Source: Scylla paramamosain (lineage: Eukaryota > Arthropoda > Malacostraca > Decapoda > Portunidae). Taken from it: a stretch of DNA of 64,000 nucleotides. Each line of letters opens with the position of its first letter. Position 1 is the stretch's first letter. Positions 37,473 to 50,762 of this stretch are shown here, in pieces. The DNA lies in assembly GCF_035594125.1 (NCBI RefSeq), contig NC_087190.1:6751962-6815961 (forward strand), written 5' to 3'. Position numbers and translations under genes: made by a program. The notes below the pieces were generated by a model that saw only the letters and a list, made by a program, of their open reading frames with translations, did no database searches and was not told the DNA's origin.

Positions 37473-37476
<4 letters not shown>
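35976..37476 (-). pseudogene. LINE fragment 2 (RT), right-arm copy
   Basis: Minus strand: ASGPDEVS near 37465, YRPVSLT near 37285, FGFKRGRSRS near 37175, then GVPQGSVLGLIMFVIYVNDM and FADD in 36968-36726. Here GVPQGSVLGL is open whereas the left copy has a stop, so the arms have diverged independently. Both arms carry the same truncation after the (CA)n tract. Confidence 0.85.

Positions 37477-37541
<65 letters not shown>
37477..37541. repeat. (TG)n between LINE fragments 2 and 1
   Basis: Mirror of 3443-3511. Confidence 0.95.
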
Positions 37542-37542
37542 T

Positions 37543-38063
37543 TACCTAGTTGTTACCTAGCTGTGTCACGCAGGAGAGGAGCTATGCTTGTACTGTCCAG
37601 CCTCTGTATCTATTATTATCTATCTTGGCCTTGAAATTAAGAATAGTTTTTGCTTGCACCACACACTCATTTAGACAGTTCCATGTATCAACTACTCAGT
37701 GGAAAACTATTATTTTTTATATCTCTTCTACAAATTTTCTTTTTTTTTTTCTTTCAGCTTCTTTCCGTGTTCTCTAATGTCTCTCGTATCCCACGTCACA
37801 ATGTCGTTGCTGTCAAGCTTTTCCAGTCCTTCCATTAGTCTATATATCGTGATTACATCTCTTCTCTCCCTTCTTTGTCCCAGAATTGGAAGGTTTAGTT
37901 TTTCTAGTCTCATTTTGTATGTCTTTTCTCTTAAGTTTGGGATCATCTTTGTTGCTGCTCTTTGTATCCTCTCCAGTTTCCTGATGTATTCCTTGAGACT
38001 TGGTGACCATACTACAGCTGCATATTCCAGTTTCGGACGAATCATCGTTACAGTTAGTTTCCT

Positions 38064-38067
<4 letters not shown>
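37543..38067 (-). pseudogene. LINE fragment 1, right-arm copy
   Basis: Minus-strand frame 38045-37728: MIRPKLEYAAVVWSP, KLERIQRAATKMIP, GLEKLDSNDIVTWDTRDIRE, then a T/A-run slippage site. The tail ACCTAGCTGTG is at ~37555. Confidence 0.8.

Positions 38068-38137
<70 letters not shown>
38068..38137. repeat. (TG)n microsatellite, outer edge of right arm
   Basis: Twice as long as its left counterpart. Sequence beyond it is unrelated to that beyond the left arm. Confidence 0.95.
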
Positions 38138-38138
<1 letters not shown>

Positions 38139-38214
38139 GATTTTGGTAAAGATGGTGGTAGTAGCAGTTGCAGTAGTTGTTGCAGTTGTAAATATTAAAC
38201 AAAGATATAGAAGA

Positions 38215-38251
38215 TAGTAGTAGTACTAGTAGTAGTAGTAGTAGTAGTAGT

Positions 38252-38282
<31 letters not shown>

Positions 38283-38349
38283 CTAGAAGTAGTAGTAGTA
38301 GAAGTAGTAGTAGTAGTAGTAGTAGTAATATTAGTAGTAGTAATAGTAA

Positions 38350-38384
<35 letters not shown>

Positions 38385-38516
38385 CCAGTAGTAGTAGTAG
38401 TAGTACTAGTACAAGTAGTAATAGTAGTAGTAGTAGTAGAAGTAGTAGTAGTAGAAGTAGTAGTAGTAGCAGTAGTAGCAGTAGTAGCAGTAGTAGTAGC
38501 AGTAGTAGTAGCAGTA
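38215..38516. repeat. (AGT)n with AGC/AGA variants
   Basis: About 300 bp of imperfect AGT triplets including an (AGC)n core near 38252-38276. Confidence 0.95.
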
Positions 38517-39344
<828 letters not shown>

Positions 39345-41285
39345 GGTGATGGCAGGAGAGTGTGGAGGAAGGAAAGGGAGAGGTTTGGAGGAAATTACAA
39401 CACGGAAAACCTTTTTATCTCCACTAGTGAGGGAAATTCTCCTGAAAGTCACTCCTCCCTCTCCTCCTCCTTCTCTTCCTCCGCCTCCTCCTTCATCTGA
39501 TCGGTGTGGGAGCAGCCAGGATGGGCAGATTAATCCATTAAAAAGATTGTCTCCACAGATCAAAAAACGCGCGGGCGCCAACAACAGGACCAGCGTCGTA
39601 AACACTAACGTAATTATTTCATCCACAGGTTCAGACAAGATCAGAGCTTGTTACTTCAATGCCTGTAGTTTACAAAATAAATTAAATTAGCTGCAAGCTC
39701 TTATTTATCTTGAAAACTACGACATCATAGGCGTCACGGAAACGTGGATAAATTCATCCAGTAGGGATTACTTAGCTGAGTACTCGCTCCCTGGCTACAC
39801 CATTTTTAGCTGCGAGAGAACGTAAACAAAACACCGGGGCCAGACAAGATATCACCCAGGCTTCTTAAAGAAGCAAGAAATGAATTCGTGAAACCGCTTA
39901 CAATTTTATTCAATAAAACTTTACTAGCGGGTAAAGTTCCCCACAAATGGGAAGTAGCAAATGTCACGCCAATCTTTAAAAAAGGATATAAATCTCTCCC
40001 AGCCAATTACAGGCCGATCAGTCTCACCTCAGTAGTGTGCAAGCTGATGGAAACAAAAATCTGAGATAAAACTGTTAAATATTTAGAAGAAAATAAAATC
40101 ATAAAGGATTCGCAACACGGTTTCAGAACCAAGCGCTCCTGCTTAACAAACTTATTAGACTTCTTTTATGAAGTATTTAACTCGTATGACGAGACAAAAG
40201 CTGTTGATATTATCTACCTTGATTTCCAGAAAGCTTTCGACACTGTTCCCCATAAGAGACTCATCAGTAAAGTAAAGCTCACGGCATTGCCGGAAACACC
40301 CTGAAATGGCTGAGAGACAGCGTGTTGTGATAAATGGAAAAGAGTCAGAGTGGCATAAGGTAAATAGCGGTGTTCCTCAAGGCTATGTATTAGGACTAGT
40401 ACTCTTCATAATGTACATTAATGATATTGATGAAGGGGTAAACTGCAAAATAAATAAATTTGCAGACGACAGCAAAATAACAAGTAGAGTAACGTCTGTG
40501 TCACAATGGCAGGAACTGCAGTGTGACCTCAATAAACTAACAAGCTGGGCAGAAAATGGCAGATGAGATTCAATATAAAAAATGTAAAATTCTACATATC
40601 GGAAGCAACAATGTTCAGGCGAGATATGTAATGAATAACATGCCACTCTCAAGTGCTGATAAAGAAAAAGATCTTTGTGTCGTTGTGTCAAACGACCTAA
40701 AGCTGTGTCAACACTGCACAGAAACCGTAAGGACGGCAAATAAATTTGTAGGGTTCATTGGAAGAACCTTTGAATTTAAATCAGGAAAGGTTATACTTGC
40801 CTTATATAACTCACTGGTGCGCCCTCATCTAGAATACTGTGTACATTTCTGGTCACCATACTACAAAAAAGACATTGAAAAACTAGAAAAGATACAGTGC
40901 AGAGTCACAAAGATGATTCCAAGATTGCGCAATAAGTCGTATGAGGAACGACTGGAAGAACTAAACCTATTTAGTTTAACAAAGCGCAGGATAAGAGGAG
41001 ACCTAATTGAAGTGTTCAGAATTTTCAAAGGATATAGTAACATTGATGCACATAAATATACCATTGATCATTCTAACCTAACAAGAAATAATGGATTCAA
41101 GATTATACCCAAACGTTTTAAATCCCACGAGTCCAAACATTTTTCTTTAATCGTACAGTAAATATATGGAATAAACTTCCTGCCGAAATTGTGAACAGCA
41201 ATACTATTGAATCATTCAAAAATAAAATAGACAAATATTTAAAAGCAAATCTCCAACAAGCTCTCTTCTTGTCCGAATAATTACT
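39345..41285 (+). pseudogene. CR1-like LINE with internally deleted endonuclease and complete RT
   Basis: From ~39640 the frame reads KIRACYFNACSLQNKLN, a stop, then NYDIIGVTETWINSSSRDY, the start of an endonuclease. At ~39823 this jumps to PGPDKISPRLLKEARNEF, so most of the endonuclease is deleted. RT follows: ANYRPISLTSVVCKLME (~40005), QHGFRTKRSCLTNLLDFF, YLDFQKAFDTVPHKRL (~40220), a frameshift, GVPQGYVLGLVLFIMYINDI and FADDSK (40306-40566), and the C-terminus (40556-41161) with YNSLVRPHLEYCVHFWSPYY and KLEKIQCRVTKMIP. The end EFxxSE-stop is near 41278. Several frame breaks make it dead. The ORF at 39346-39690 may preserve the ORF2 N-terminus. Confidence 0.88.
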
Positions 41286-41693
41286 AAATTCAATAATAAA
41301 CTCTTATTTTACAGAAACCAGTTTTAATATAAATTGTATTAACTTTCAGATAGGCGTATAGAGTTCGCCGTAGGGTGAATAGTAGAACTTCCTTTCATCC
41401 TTTCCTATGAAAATTCCATGTCAGTTTTTCCATACTGCATGGTACTTTTCCCAACTATTTCCAAGCCAGCGCAAGCTGGAGGGAGTGGTGGGTGGGGAGG
41501 AGCCTTCTGCTATGCTGTCCTGTCTCTCTTCCCTGTAGCTAATTAGAAGTAATTACCAAACAGCCTTGCAAGGACCAAAAGGTCTTTTGCTGTTTGGCTT
41601 TCCTTTGTATTCCTTTGTATCCCTCCTCCTCCCTCTTGGGTTACCCCAGATGGCAAGATTGAATGGGAGAAGATTGGAGAGTTGCTTGCAGGG

Positions 41694-41731
<38 letters not shown>

Positions 41732-42017
41732 GAGGAGGTGGGTGTTTGGCTGGAGGAGGGAGGGAGTGAGGGGAGGGACACTACACAGTCAGTTCATGTA
41801 TTGAGTGGGAGTGGCTGGAGATGGAGTGAGGGGGAAGGGGGGAACACTACACGATCTGTTCCTGTATTTAATGTATGAGGGGGGAGGCGGGCGCCAGGTG
41901 ACTGGGGGGATGCTTGATTAACCTTCATCAGGAGTCTCAGACAGGAGGCAGCTCAGTTGCGGGTGTTGTTCTACCTGGCTAAATTCTTATAACCTGGCAC
42001 ATTTCACAGCAAAGAGA
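41286..42017. other. LINE 3' region, (GA)n and unassigned sequence
   Basis: 41286-41460 is probably the LINE 3' UTR. A (GA)n lies at 41696-41728, followed by G-rich DNA containing two similar GGGACACTACAC/GGAACACTACAC stretches (41776 and 41841). No terminus matching the following hAT element was found. Confidence 0.5.
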
Positions 42018-44355
42018 ATGGCAGATAAACGCAGTGCCGTGTATAGTGAAAACACAATAAAAACCAAGAAAAAAGCAAGGCGTGAACAAAAGTACAGAGA
42101 AGTCTGGGAAAAAGAATTTCCGTCGTTAAGACCATCCAGGAAGGACTCGTGTAAAGCAGTGTATAAAAAAATCTGGTGTTGAAATTACTGCACAGTGAAC
42201 ATCAATAAAGCTTCATGAGAAAAGTGGGAAGCATCACAATATGTGTGCAACATCTAATTCAACAAAAACTATAGCAGAGGCGTTTGTATGTGCACAAGGG
42301 CACTCTAGCAAGGGAGATTCACTTAAAGCTGCTGAAATCAAGCTAACAGCGATGATGGTTGAACATAACACAAGTTTTAGAATGGCTGATCATTCATGTG
42401 ATGTTATCAAAGAATGTTTTTCCTGACTCAGCCATTCCTAAAGAGGTAAAAATGAAAAGAACAAAGTGTCAAAACATACGTGGTAATGTTATGGCTAAGT
42501 GTCATAAGCAGGACCTAGCAGATAAACTGAAGAAAATGGATGAATCTACGGACATTTCAGTATCTCAGAACTTGTGTATAATGGTGCGATATGCAAAAGA
42601 AAATGGTGTTGCTAGTAAGTTTTGGGACCTGGTGCCAGTCTTCAGCAGTGATAACACAGAGACTGCAAGTGAAGGTGCTACTAGCAATAGAATTTTTTTC
42701 AGCCATAATAAAATTATTCAGTGATTTTACAGTGCCAGTTGATAATATGATTCGATTTGGTTCAGATGGCTGTAGCACCATGATGGGCGCAAAAAAAATT
42801 GTGATAATAGCAGACTTAAGGCTGCTTGCCCAGGTATATACATGATGAAATATATATGTCACTCAGCACACACGTGTGCCTCTGAGGCGTGTAAACAGTT
42901 GCCACAGTGCGTTGAGCAGTTAGCACATGACGTGCACAATACACTGAAACATTCTTCCAAACGAATGGCACAGTGATGCGAATTTCAAGAGTTCACTGGA
43001 GTAGAAAGGCAGAATTTTATCACCATCACGTACAAGATGGCTCTCCTACAGTGCTGTCATCAAGAGGATGCTGGAACAATGGGGTGCTCTGCAGCTCTTT
43101 TTCACAGACTTACACAATCAGCAGAGTAAGAGCTATTCACACGCACTAAAGAATGCTTATGAACTATTGCATAGTCCTTTCGTTAGACTATATTATTGCT
43201 TCCTTGAATCAGTGTTGCCCAGATTCACCCACTTTAACCTTCATTTTCAAAGTGAAAGAGTTGTGATAAATGCATGTCATAGTCAAGTTTGTAGTCTGTA
43301 CAAGGACATACTGTTGACGTTCATGAAGAGAGACAGTGTGATGAAGCAACCGCTCGGTAATAATGAACCAAGAAATGAGCGTGAATGGAATATGCTGAAA
43401 CAGGTGTACTTAGGAGCTTCTGTGCCTGAAAGAGTAACGAGTACTCCTGATCTGTATAAGGATAGAGACAAAATGATCTTTCCTTGTCACAGCTGCAGAA
43501 CAGATCAAGAAGAGACTTGATTTTGAGGACCCAGTTCTCTCAATACTGTCTATCTTGGAGCCAGCCTACGTTCTGGGTAAGAAAGAAGTAAGCAAACCTA
43601 GTCTTGTTCCTCAGGCAGTTCATCTTCCACACATAATTGGTGGAGATGATGCCACACTGCAGCAACTGGATGAAGAATGGAGGAAGCTTGAGTTCGAAGA
43701 TCTCCCAGAAAACATCATGAGTGGGGGCAAGGAAATGGAAAATTAAAAGATAAAGCTCCTGATTTGTTTTGGGGTGAGATAAGGCTGATTCTGGATAGTG
43801 AGGGATGTTCAAAATACAAGTGCGTGTCTGACTTTGCACTAGCATGCCTTTCATTGCCCCATGCAAATGCGGATTGCGAAAGATGTTTCTCAGACATAAA
43901 TAGAATGAAAACTAAAGATAGAAAAACTGAAAACAGAATCAGTAAGAGACATTCTTTTAGCAAAACAATCTGTAACAAGCAAATGAAACCGTAACTGCAC
44001 CTCATCCCAGCCATCGAGGAGCATGATAAGGAGCATCACTTCCCAAGCACAATATTCAACTGGTGTAGAAAGTGACCCAAACTATCCAGAAATCCACGGT
44101 GATTCAGCCATCGACCTATAAAATGGTGAGTATACGATAGCCTCTCGTAACAGGCAGTGCTTTTCAGAACCTATATCAAATGCCTAACAAAAACTTATTG
44201 GTGTCTAGTGTTCCAGTGGTATATTTTGTGATATTGTGCAGAACTGACAGAAAGTAGACAGGTGAATGTTGGTGTACGATAATCTAGTTCAAAATACGAT
44301 AATTTTTGACGGATGTGTACGATAATTTCGGCACAGAAATCTGGGAACGCTGGTC
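42018..44355 (+). pseudogene. hAT transposase, nearly full length but broken
   Basis: ATG at 42018 starts MADKRSAVYSE; then KYREVWEKEFPSL and a degenerate BED-finger region with two stops (~42178, ~42218). The frame resumes at 42241-42426 (KTIAEAFVCAQGHSSKGDSL, then HNTSFRMADHSCDVIKECF). After a frameshift (42424) comes AKCHKQDLADKLKKMDESTD (catalytic DxSTD-like region), then IRFGSDGCSTMMGAKK (~42750), and from 43068 the C-terminal half ending in the dimerisation motif LACLSLPHANADCERCFSDI (~43840). A terminus-like CTGGGAACGCTGG is at ~44342. Many breaks show it is inactive. The 3' 1.3 kb is homologous to 19400-20740 in opposite orientation. Confidence 0.85.
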
Positions 44356-44588
44356 ACTCACACCCAAGTTGCGCTCATACAAAGATGGGCAGGAAGGCGA
44401 CCGAGGTAAATACTTTAATTTTGTAGTAAGAACTGATTGTAAAAGTGTGAAGTTGATTGCATGTGCTGTTAATGAATACTGTAATATGTTGAAAGTGTTT
44501 GATATCAGTATATAATGTTATTGTATAAGAAATTGAGACCGAGAACTTGTTCGCAATTCTTATGGTCATGCCTACCTCGTCAATAAAT

Positions 44589-44665
<77 letters not shown>

Positions 44666-44845
44666 GCCTTTTCTTGACCCTACGATGATGGGTGTGATCA
44701 GTAAAACAGATCATCTGAGTGCTAATGAAGACCTGCCGGTGCAGCTACAAAGATTAGATAAATAAAAATAAAAAAAAACTAGACAAATTAAAAGATTAGA
44801 CAAATAAACTTTGAAACTTATGTAGAATCTAGAACTTCTAGTGTT
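44356..44845 (+). mobile_element. BEL/Pao 5' remnant with (GA)n
   Basis: The same arrangement as 18871-19400 inverted: ~230 bp of shared sequence, (GA)n at 44594-44662, then SKTDHLSANEDLPVQLQRLD-like gag start (44690-44765) with a stop, ending at CTAGAACTTCTAGTG where satellite DNA begins. In the spacer copy the same point continues into gag. Confidence 0.6.
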
Positions 44846-44849
44846 TTTT

Positions 44850-45780
44850 TTTTTTTTGGTAACGTTGTTCGATTTCTCCATATAGAGTGCTATTCATGCA
44901 TTTAAGCGTTTTGGTACCGAAGAAGCTCAAAACACTAATAATACACGTTTTTCGTAAACTCTTTTCGATTCCACATATAAAGCACTTTGCCTGCATCTTT
45001 GCGTTTTTCTACATAACAAGCTCAAAACACTTAAAAACATGTTTTTTTTTTCTTTGTAATGTTATTTTGTTTCTCCATAAAAAGTGTTTTACAGACGTTT
45101 TAGCTTTTTTGTACATAATAAGTTCAAAATACTTAAAAGTTATGTTTTTCGTAATGTTGTTTTGTATTCACATATAGGTTGATTTCCATGTTTTGTTTTG
45201 TTTTTCTGTGTGCGTGTTTTGGTGCCTATTACGCTCAAAAACATTCAAAAGATATCTATCGTAATATCATTTCGTTATCCCATATATGGGGATTTCCAAG
45301 TATTTCAGCTTTTTCATACCTATTATTGTTAAAAACACTCAAAATACACGTTTTGGGTATTATTGATCTGTTTCTCGATATAGAGTGCTATTTCAACGTT
45401 TTATGATTTTGCTTTGTAAGGTGAAAAACTCATAATACGCGTTTCTCGTAATATCTTTTTCTTTTCCATATAAAGAACTCTGCGTGGATTTTGGCGTTTT
45501 TCTATGTAACAAACTCAAAAACTCTCAAAATACTTTTTTTTTTATTTAGTTATTCTTTTTTTTTTTATATATAAATTGTTTATAATTCTTTTTTTTTCTT
45601 GGTAATGTTATACTGTTTCTTGCATGTGTTTTAGGGTTTTGGTATGTAAGCTGAAAAACACTCAAAACACAAGTTTTGGTGATGGTTTGTATTCCCATAT
45701 AGAATGCTTTCTATGTTTTTTTTCAGCGTTTTGCTGCCTAGCATATAAAAAAAAAAAAATAAATAAATAAATAATTAATA
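44850..45780 (+). repeat. ~95-bp satellite, block 1
   Basis: Units with GCGTTTTGGTACCTAAGAAG, CTCAAAAACACTCA, TACACGTTTTTGGTAATGTT and CCATATAGAGTGCTATTCATG segments, spaced about 95 bp. Ends in T-runs at the LINE insertion. Confidence 0.85.
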
Positions 45781-45781
45781 A

Positions 45782-48680
45782 TTTTTTTTTTTTTTTATGT
45801 AGGAAGGATACTGGCCAAGGGCAAATAAAAATTTAATAAAGAAAAATGCCCACTGAAATGCCAGTCCCATAAAAGGGTCAAAGCAGTGGTCAAAAATTGG
45901 TGGATAAGTGTCTTGAAACCTCCCTCTTGAAGGAATTCAAATCGTAGGAAGGTGGAAATATAGAAGCAGGCAGGGAGTTCCAGAGTTTACCAGAGAAACG
46001 GATGAATTATTGAGAATACTGGTTAACTCTTGCGTTAGAGAGGTGGACAGAATAGGGGTGAGAGGAAGAAGAAAGTCTTGTGCAGCGAAGCCGCGGAAGG
46101 AGGGTAGGCATGCAGTTAGCAAGACCAGAAGAGCAGTTAGCATGAAAATAGCGGTAGAAGACAGCAAGATATGCAACATTGCAGCGGTGAGCGAGAGGCT
46201 GAAGACAGTCAGTTAGAAGACAGGAGTTGATGAGACGAAAAGCTTTTGATTCCACCCTGTCTAGAAGAGCAGTATGAGTGGAACCCCCCCAGACATGTAA
46301 AACATACTCCATACATGGACGGATAAGGCCCTTGTACAGAGTTAGCAGCTGCGGGGGGTGAGAAAAACTGGCGGAGACGTCTCAGAACACCTAATATCAT
46401 AGAAGCTGTTTTAGCTAGATATAATGATGTGAAGTTTCCAGTTCAGATTATAAGTAAAGGACAGACCGAGGATGTTCAGTGTAGAAGAGGGGGACAGTTC
46501 AGTGTCATTGAAGAAGAGGGGATAGTTGTCTGGAAGGTTGTGTCGAGTTGATAGATAGAGGAATAGAGGAAAGAGTTTTTGAGGCATTGAACAATACCAA
46601 GTTTGCTCTGCCCCAATCAGAAATTTTAGAAAGATCAGAAGTCAGGCGTTCTGTGGCTTCCCTGCGTGATATGTTTACCTCCTGAAGGGTTGGACGTCTA
46701 TGAAAAGACGTGGAAAAGTGCAGGTTGGTATCATCAGCATAGGAGTGGATAGGACAAGAAGTTTGGTTTAGAAGATCATTAATGAATAATAAGAAGAGAG
46801 TGGGTGACAGGACAGAACCCTGAGGAACACCACTGTTAATAGATTTAGGAGAAGAACAGTGACCGTCTACCACAGCAGCAATAGAACGGTCAGAAAGGAA
46901 ACTTGAGATGAAGTTACAGAGAGAAGGATAGAAACCGTAGGAGGGTAGTTTGGAAATCAAAGCTTTGTGCCAGACTCTATAAAAGGCTTTTCATATGACC
47001 AAGGCAACAGCAAAAGTTTCACCAAAATCTCTAAAAGAGGATGACAAAGACTCAGTAAGGAAAGCCAGAAGATCACCAGTAGAGCGGCCTTGACGGAACA
47101 CATACTGGCGATCAGATAGAAGGTTGTGAAGTGATAGATGTTTAAGAATCTTCCTGTTGAGGATAGATTAAAAAACTTTAGATAAGCAGGAAATTAAAGC
47201 AATAGGACGGTAGTTAGAGGGATTAGAGCGGTCACCCTTTTTAGGAACAGGTTGAATGTAGGCAAACTTCCAGCAAGAAGGAAAGGTAGATGTTGACAGA
47301 CAGAGCTGAAAGAGTTTGACTAGGCAAGGTGCAAGCACGGAGGCACAGTTTCGGAGAACAATAGGAGGGACCGCATCAGGTCCATAAGCCTTCCGAGGGT
47401 TTAGGCCAGCGAAGGCATGGAAAACATCATTGCGAAGAATTTTAATACGTGGCATGAAGTAGTCAGAGGGTGGAGGAAAGGGAGGAACAAGTCCAGAATC
47501 TTCCAACGTAGAGTTTTTAGCAAAGGTTTGAGCTAAGAGTTCAGGTTTAGAAATAGATGTGATAGCAGTGGTGCCATCTGGTTGAAGTAGAGGAGGGAAA
47601 GAAGAAGCAAAGTTATTGGAGATATTTTTGGCTAGATGCCAGAAATCACGAGGGGAGTTAGATCTTGAAAGGTTTTGACATTTTCTGTTAATGAAGGAGT
47701 TTTTGGCTAGTTGGAGAACAGACTTGGCATGGTTCCGGGCAGAAATATAAAGTGCATGAGATTCTGGTGATGGAAGGCTTAAGTACATTTTGTGAGCCAC
47801 CTCTCTATCATGTATAGCACGAGAACAAGCTGTGTTAAACCAAGGTTTAGAAGGTTTAGGACGAGAAAAAGAGTGAGGAATGTACGCCTCCATGCCAGAC
47901 ACTATCATCTCTGTTATGCACTCAGCACACAAAGACGGGTCTCTGACACGGAAGCAGTAGTCATTCCAAGGAAAATCAGCAAAATACCTCCTCAGGTCCC
48001 CCCAACTAGCAGAGGCAAAACGCCAGAGGCACCTTCGCTTAGGAGGATCCTGAGGAGGGATTGGAGTGATAGGACAAGATAAAGATATGAGATTGTGATC
48101 GGAGCCCAACGGAGAAGAAAGGGTGACAGCATAGGCAGAAGGATTAGAGGTCAGGAAAAGGTCAAGAATGTTGGGCGTATCTCCAAGACGATCAGGAATA
48201 CGAGTAGGGTGTTGCACCAATTGCTGTAGGTCATGGAGGATAGCAAAGTTGTAGGCTAGTTCAACAGGATGGTCAGTGAAGGGAGAGGAAAGCCAAAGCT
48301 GGTGGTGAACATTGAAGTCTCCAAGAATGGAGATCTCTGCAAAAGGGAAGAGGGTCAGAATGTGCTCCACTTTGGAAGTTAAGTAGTCAAAGAATTTCTT
48401 ATAGTCAGAGGAGTTAGGAGAGAGGTATACAGCACAGATAAATTTAGTATGAGAGTGACTCTGTAGTCGTAGCCAGATGGTGGAAAACTCGGAAGATTCA
48501 AGAGCGTTGGCACGAAAGCAGGTTAAGTCATTGCGCACATAAACGCAGCATCCAGCTTTGGATCGAAAATGAGGATAGAGAAAGTAGGAGGGAACAGAAA
48601 AGGTGCTACTGTCAGTTGCCTCAGACACCTGAGTTTCAGTGAGGAAAAGAAGATGAAATATAATAAAACAAAATAAAAAT
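45782..48680 (-). pseudogene. LINE (family J): endonuclease and RT, inserted in satellite
   Basis: On the minus strand, coding starts truncated near 48657 ([15 protein letters not shown]). The frame is open for over 480 codons to a stop at 47168: endonuclease with LTETQ, GDFNVH (~48310) and [11 protein letters not shown] (~48090), then RT with [15 protein letters not shown] and [19 protein letters not shown] (~47220). After the stop: FRQGRSTGDLLAFL, a degraded catalytic block A, SGVPQGSVLSPTLFLLFIND, YADD (46741-46730), SKISDWGRANLVLF, then the C-terminus LLTLYKGLIRPCMEYVLHVW (46312 on) and a 3' UTR ending in a poly-A tail (T-run, 45782-45797). The first 1.5 kb is well kept; the rest has several breaks. 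Satellite flanks it on both sides, so it inserted there. Confidence 0.9.
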
Positions 48681-48684
48681 AAAA

Positions 48685-50450
48685 ATATGAATTTGCGTTT
48701 CTTGTAAGGTCATTTCGTTTCCACACATAAGAGGCTTTGCAAGCATTTTGACGTTTTGATATCTAAAAATGTGAAAGACACTCAAAATGCACGTTTTTGG
48801 TAATGATCTGTTTCTCCAAATAGAATACTATTAACGTGTTTTTTGCATTTTGCTACCTAAGAAGCTCGAAAACATTAATAATACACGTATCTCGTAATGT
48901 CTTTTCGTTTCCCCATGTAGGCATGCATGCATTTATGTGTTTTTCTACGTTACAAGCTAGAAAACACTCAAAATACATATATTTGTTAATGTCATTTGGA
49001 TTCTCCTTAAAGCGAGTTTTGCATGCGTTATATGCGTTTTGCAAAGCTTTTTCACGATTTGGTACCTAAGAAGATTAAAAACACTCTTAATACACGTTTC
49101 TCGTAATTTTCTTTCGTTTTCCCATATAGGATATTTTACATGCATGTTGGTGTTTTTGCACGTAACAAATTCAAAAACACTCAAAATACTTCTTTTTTGT
49201 AATGTTATTCTGCTTCTCCATTAAGGGTGTTTTGCATGCGCTTAAGCGTTTTGGTATGTAACTAGCTTAAAAATAATAGAAAGAGACGTTTTTGGTAATG
49301 TTGTTTTGTTTTCTCATACAGGTTACATTCAATGTTTTTCATAATTTTAGTGGCTAACACGCCAATAAACACTCGAAGGACATGGTTATGGAAATATCGT
49401 TTCGTTTCACCATAGCGGGTGCTTTGCATGCATTTTGCTGTATTGGTACTAACAGTGTGAAAAGCATTCAAAGCACACATGTTGTTGTTTCTCCATATAC
49501 AATGCTATTCATGCGTTTTACCGTTTTTGTAGCTGAGAAACTCTAAAGCACTGAAAATTCGCCTGTCGTGATATTCTTGTTTCCCCATATCGTATACTTT
49601 CCATACATTTTGGTGGTTATGAGAGTTTGAAAAACTTATTCTTGTTTCTCTATAAAAGATGTTTTGCATGCGTTTTAGAGTTTTGGTACGTAAATAACTA
49701 AAAAAAAAAAAACACTAAAAACACACGATTTTGATAATTATTTTTCCCAATATAGTGTCCTTTTTATGCTTTTTTTAACCTTTTAGTTCCTAACACGCCC
49801 ATAGAGACTCAAAAGACATGTTTCTGGAAATGTCGTTTCGTTTCAAAATACAAGCTTTAAAAGATACTAAAAATTCATGTTTCTGGATATGGGATAATGT
49901 TCTTTCGTTACCCCACATAGGGTATTTTCCATGCATTTTGCCATTTATTTGCGTAACAAGAATAAAATCTCTCAAAATACTTCTCTTTGATAATTTTATT
50001 CTTGCTCCATAAAAAGTGTTTTTGCATGCACTGTAGGGTTTGGTACGTAAGAAACTCAAAACACTCAAAAGACACGTTTTTCGTAGTCTGATTTTTCCCA
50101 TATTGTGTTTTGGTGCCTAAGATGCTCATAAACATTCAAAACACAAGCTTTTGGATATTATCGTTTCCGAGTAAAAGTTCCCTTACATGCATTTAGGCAT
50201 TTTGGTACCTAGCAATAAAAAAAAAAAAAAAAAAAAATCAATATACACGTTTATGGTAATGTTGTTCCGTCTCTCCATACAGAGTGCTAGGTTTTTGCGT
50301 TTTAGTACCTAAGAAGCTCAAAAACATTTATGATAAATGTGTCTTATAATGTCTTTTCGTTATTCCATGCAGGGTACTTTGAATGGATTTTGGCGTTTTT
50401 GTACCTAACAGTGTGAACAACACTCAAAATACACATTTGTTCTTGTTCTC
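48685..50450 (+). repeat. ~95-bp satellite, block 2
   Basis: Continuation of the array after the LINE. Unit variants alternate: endings GCATGCATTTTGGCG, GCATGCGTTTTAGCG and CCATGCTTTTTAGCG, and starts TACCTAAGAAGCTC, TACGTAACAAGCTC, TGCCTAACACGCTC. A-runs (49690, 50218) interrupt. Confidence 0.9.
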
Positions 50451-50762
50451 TCTGCGGTGTTGGTGGTGAGAATGAAGTTGTCTGCCCTCTGGGCACCTTA
50501 TATGCAGCCCGCACGGAATCAGAACAAGCTACGCACTATGGGCGGAGCCGCTGATTGGCTGCTTTGTCTGTCGCGTGGCTCGGTGAGGTTGCCGCTTCGT
50601 TTTTCTTTCTTGATTTCTTCATATTTGGTAGTGCTTGAAGGTCTTCTGACTGAGTGTTTAACTTCAGATTATTTTTTTTTTATGTGGAGGGCTTCTAATA
50701 TACTTAGGCGTCGTCCATCGTTGCATCCATCGATTATTTCTGTGAAATAATCGATGGATGCG
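50451..50762. mobile_element. ~310-bp non-satellite insert ending in a perfect hairpin
   Basis: GC-richer sequence (TGGGCGGAGCCGCTGATTGG) with no coding recognised, placed between satellite units. Its right end is an 18-bp perfect inverted repeat (50723-50740 and 50744-50761). It could be a short non-autonomous element; no matching opposite terminus was seen. Confidence 0.5.
50723..50761. repeat. 18-bp perfect hairpin with 3-nt loop
   Basis: Arm GCATCCATCGATTATTTC, loop TGT, then the exact reverse complement of the arm. It lies at the insert-satellite boundary. Confidence 0.97.

Noticed and set aside
41286..42017. A 5' terminus for the hAT element at 42018-44355
   Set aside because: No CAGTGTTCCC-like sequence matching the 3' end was seen upstream.
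45782..48680. A host gene with a 486-codon exon
   Set aside because: The long frame is an endonuclease/RT of a LINE (GDFNVH, SDHN, NYRPIAL motifs), followed by a poly-A tail.
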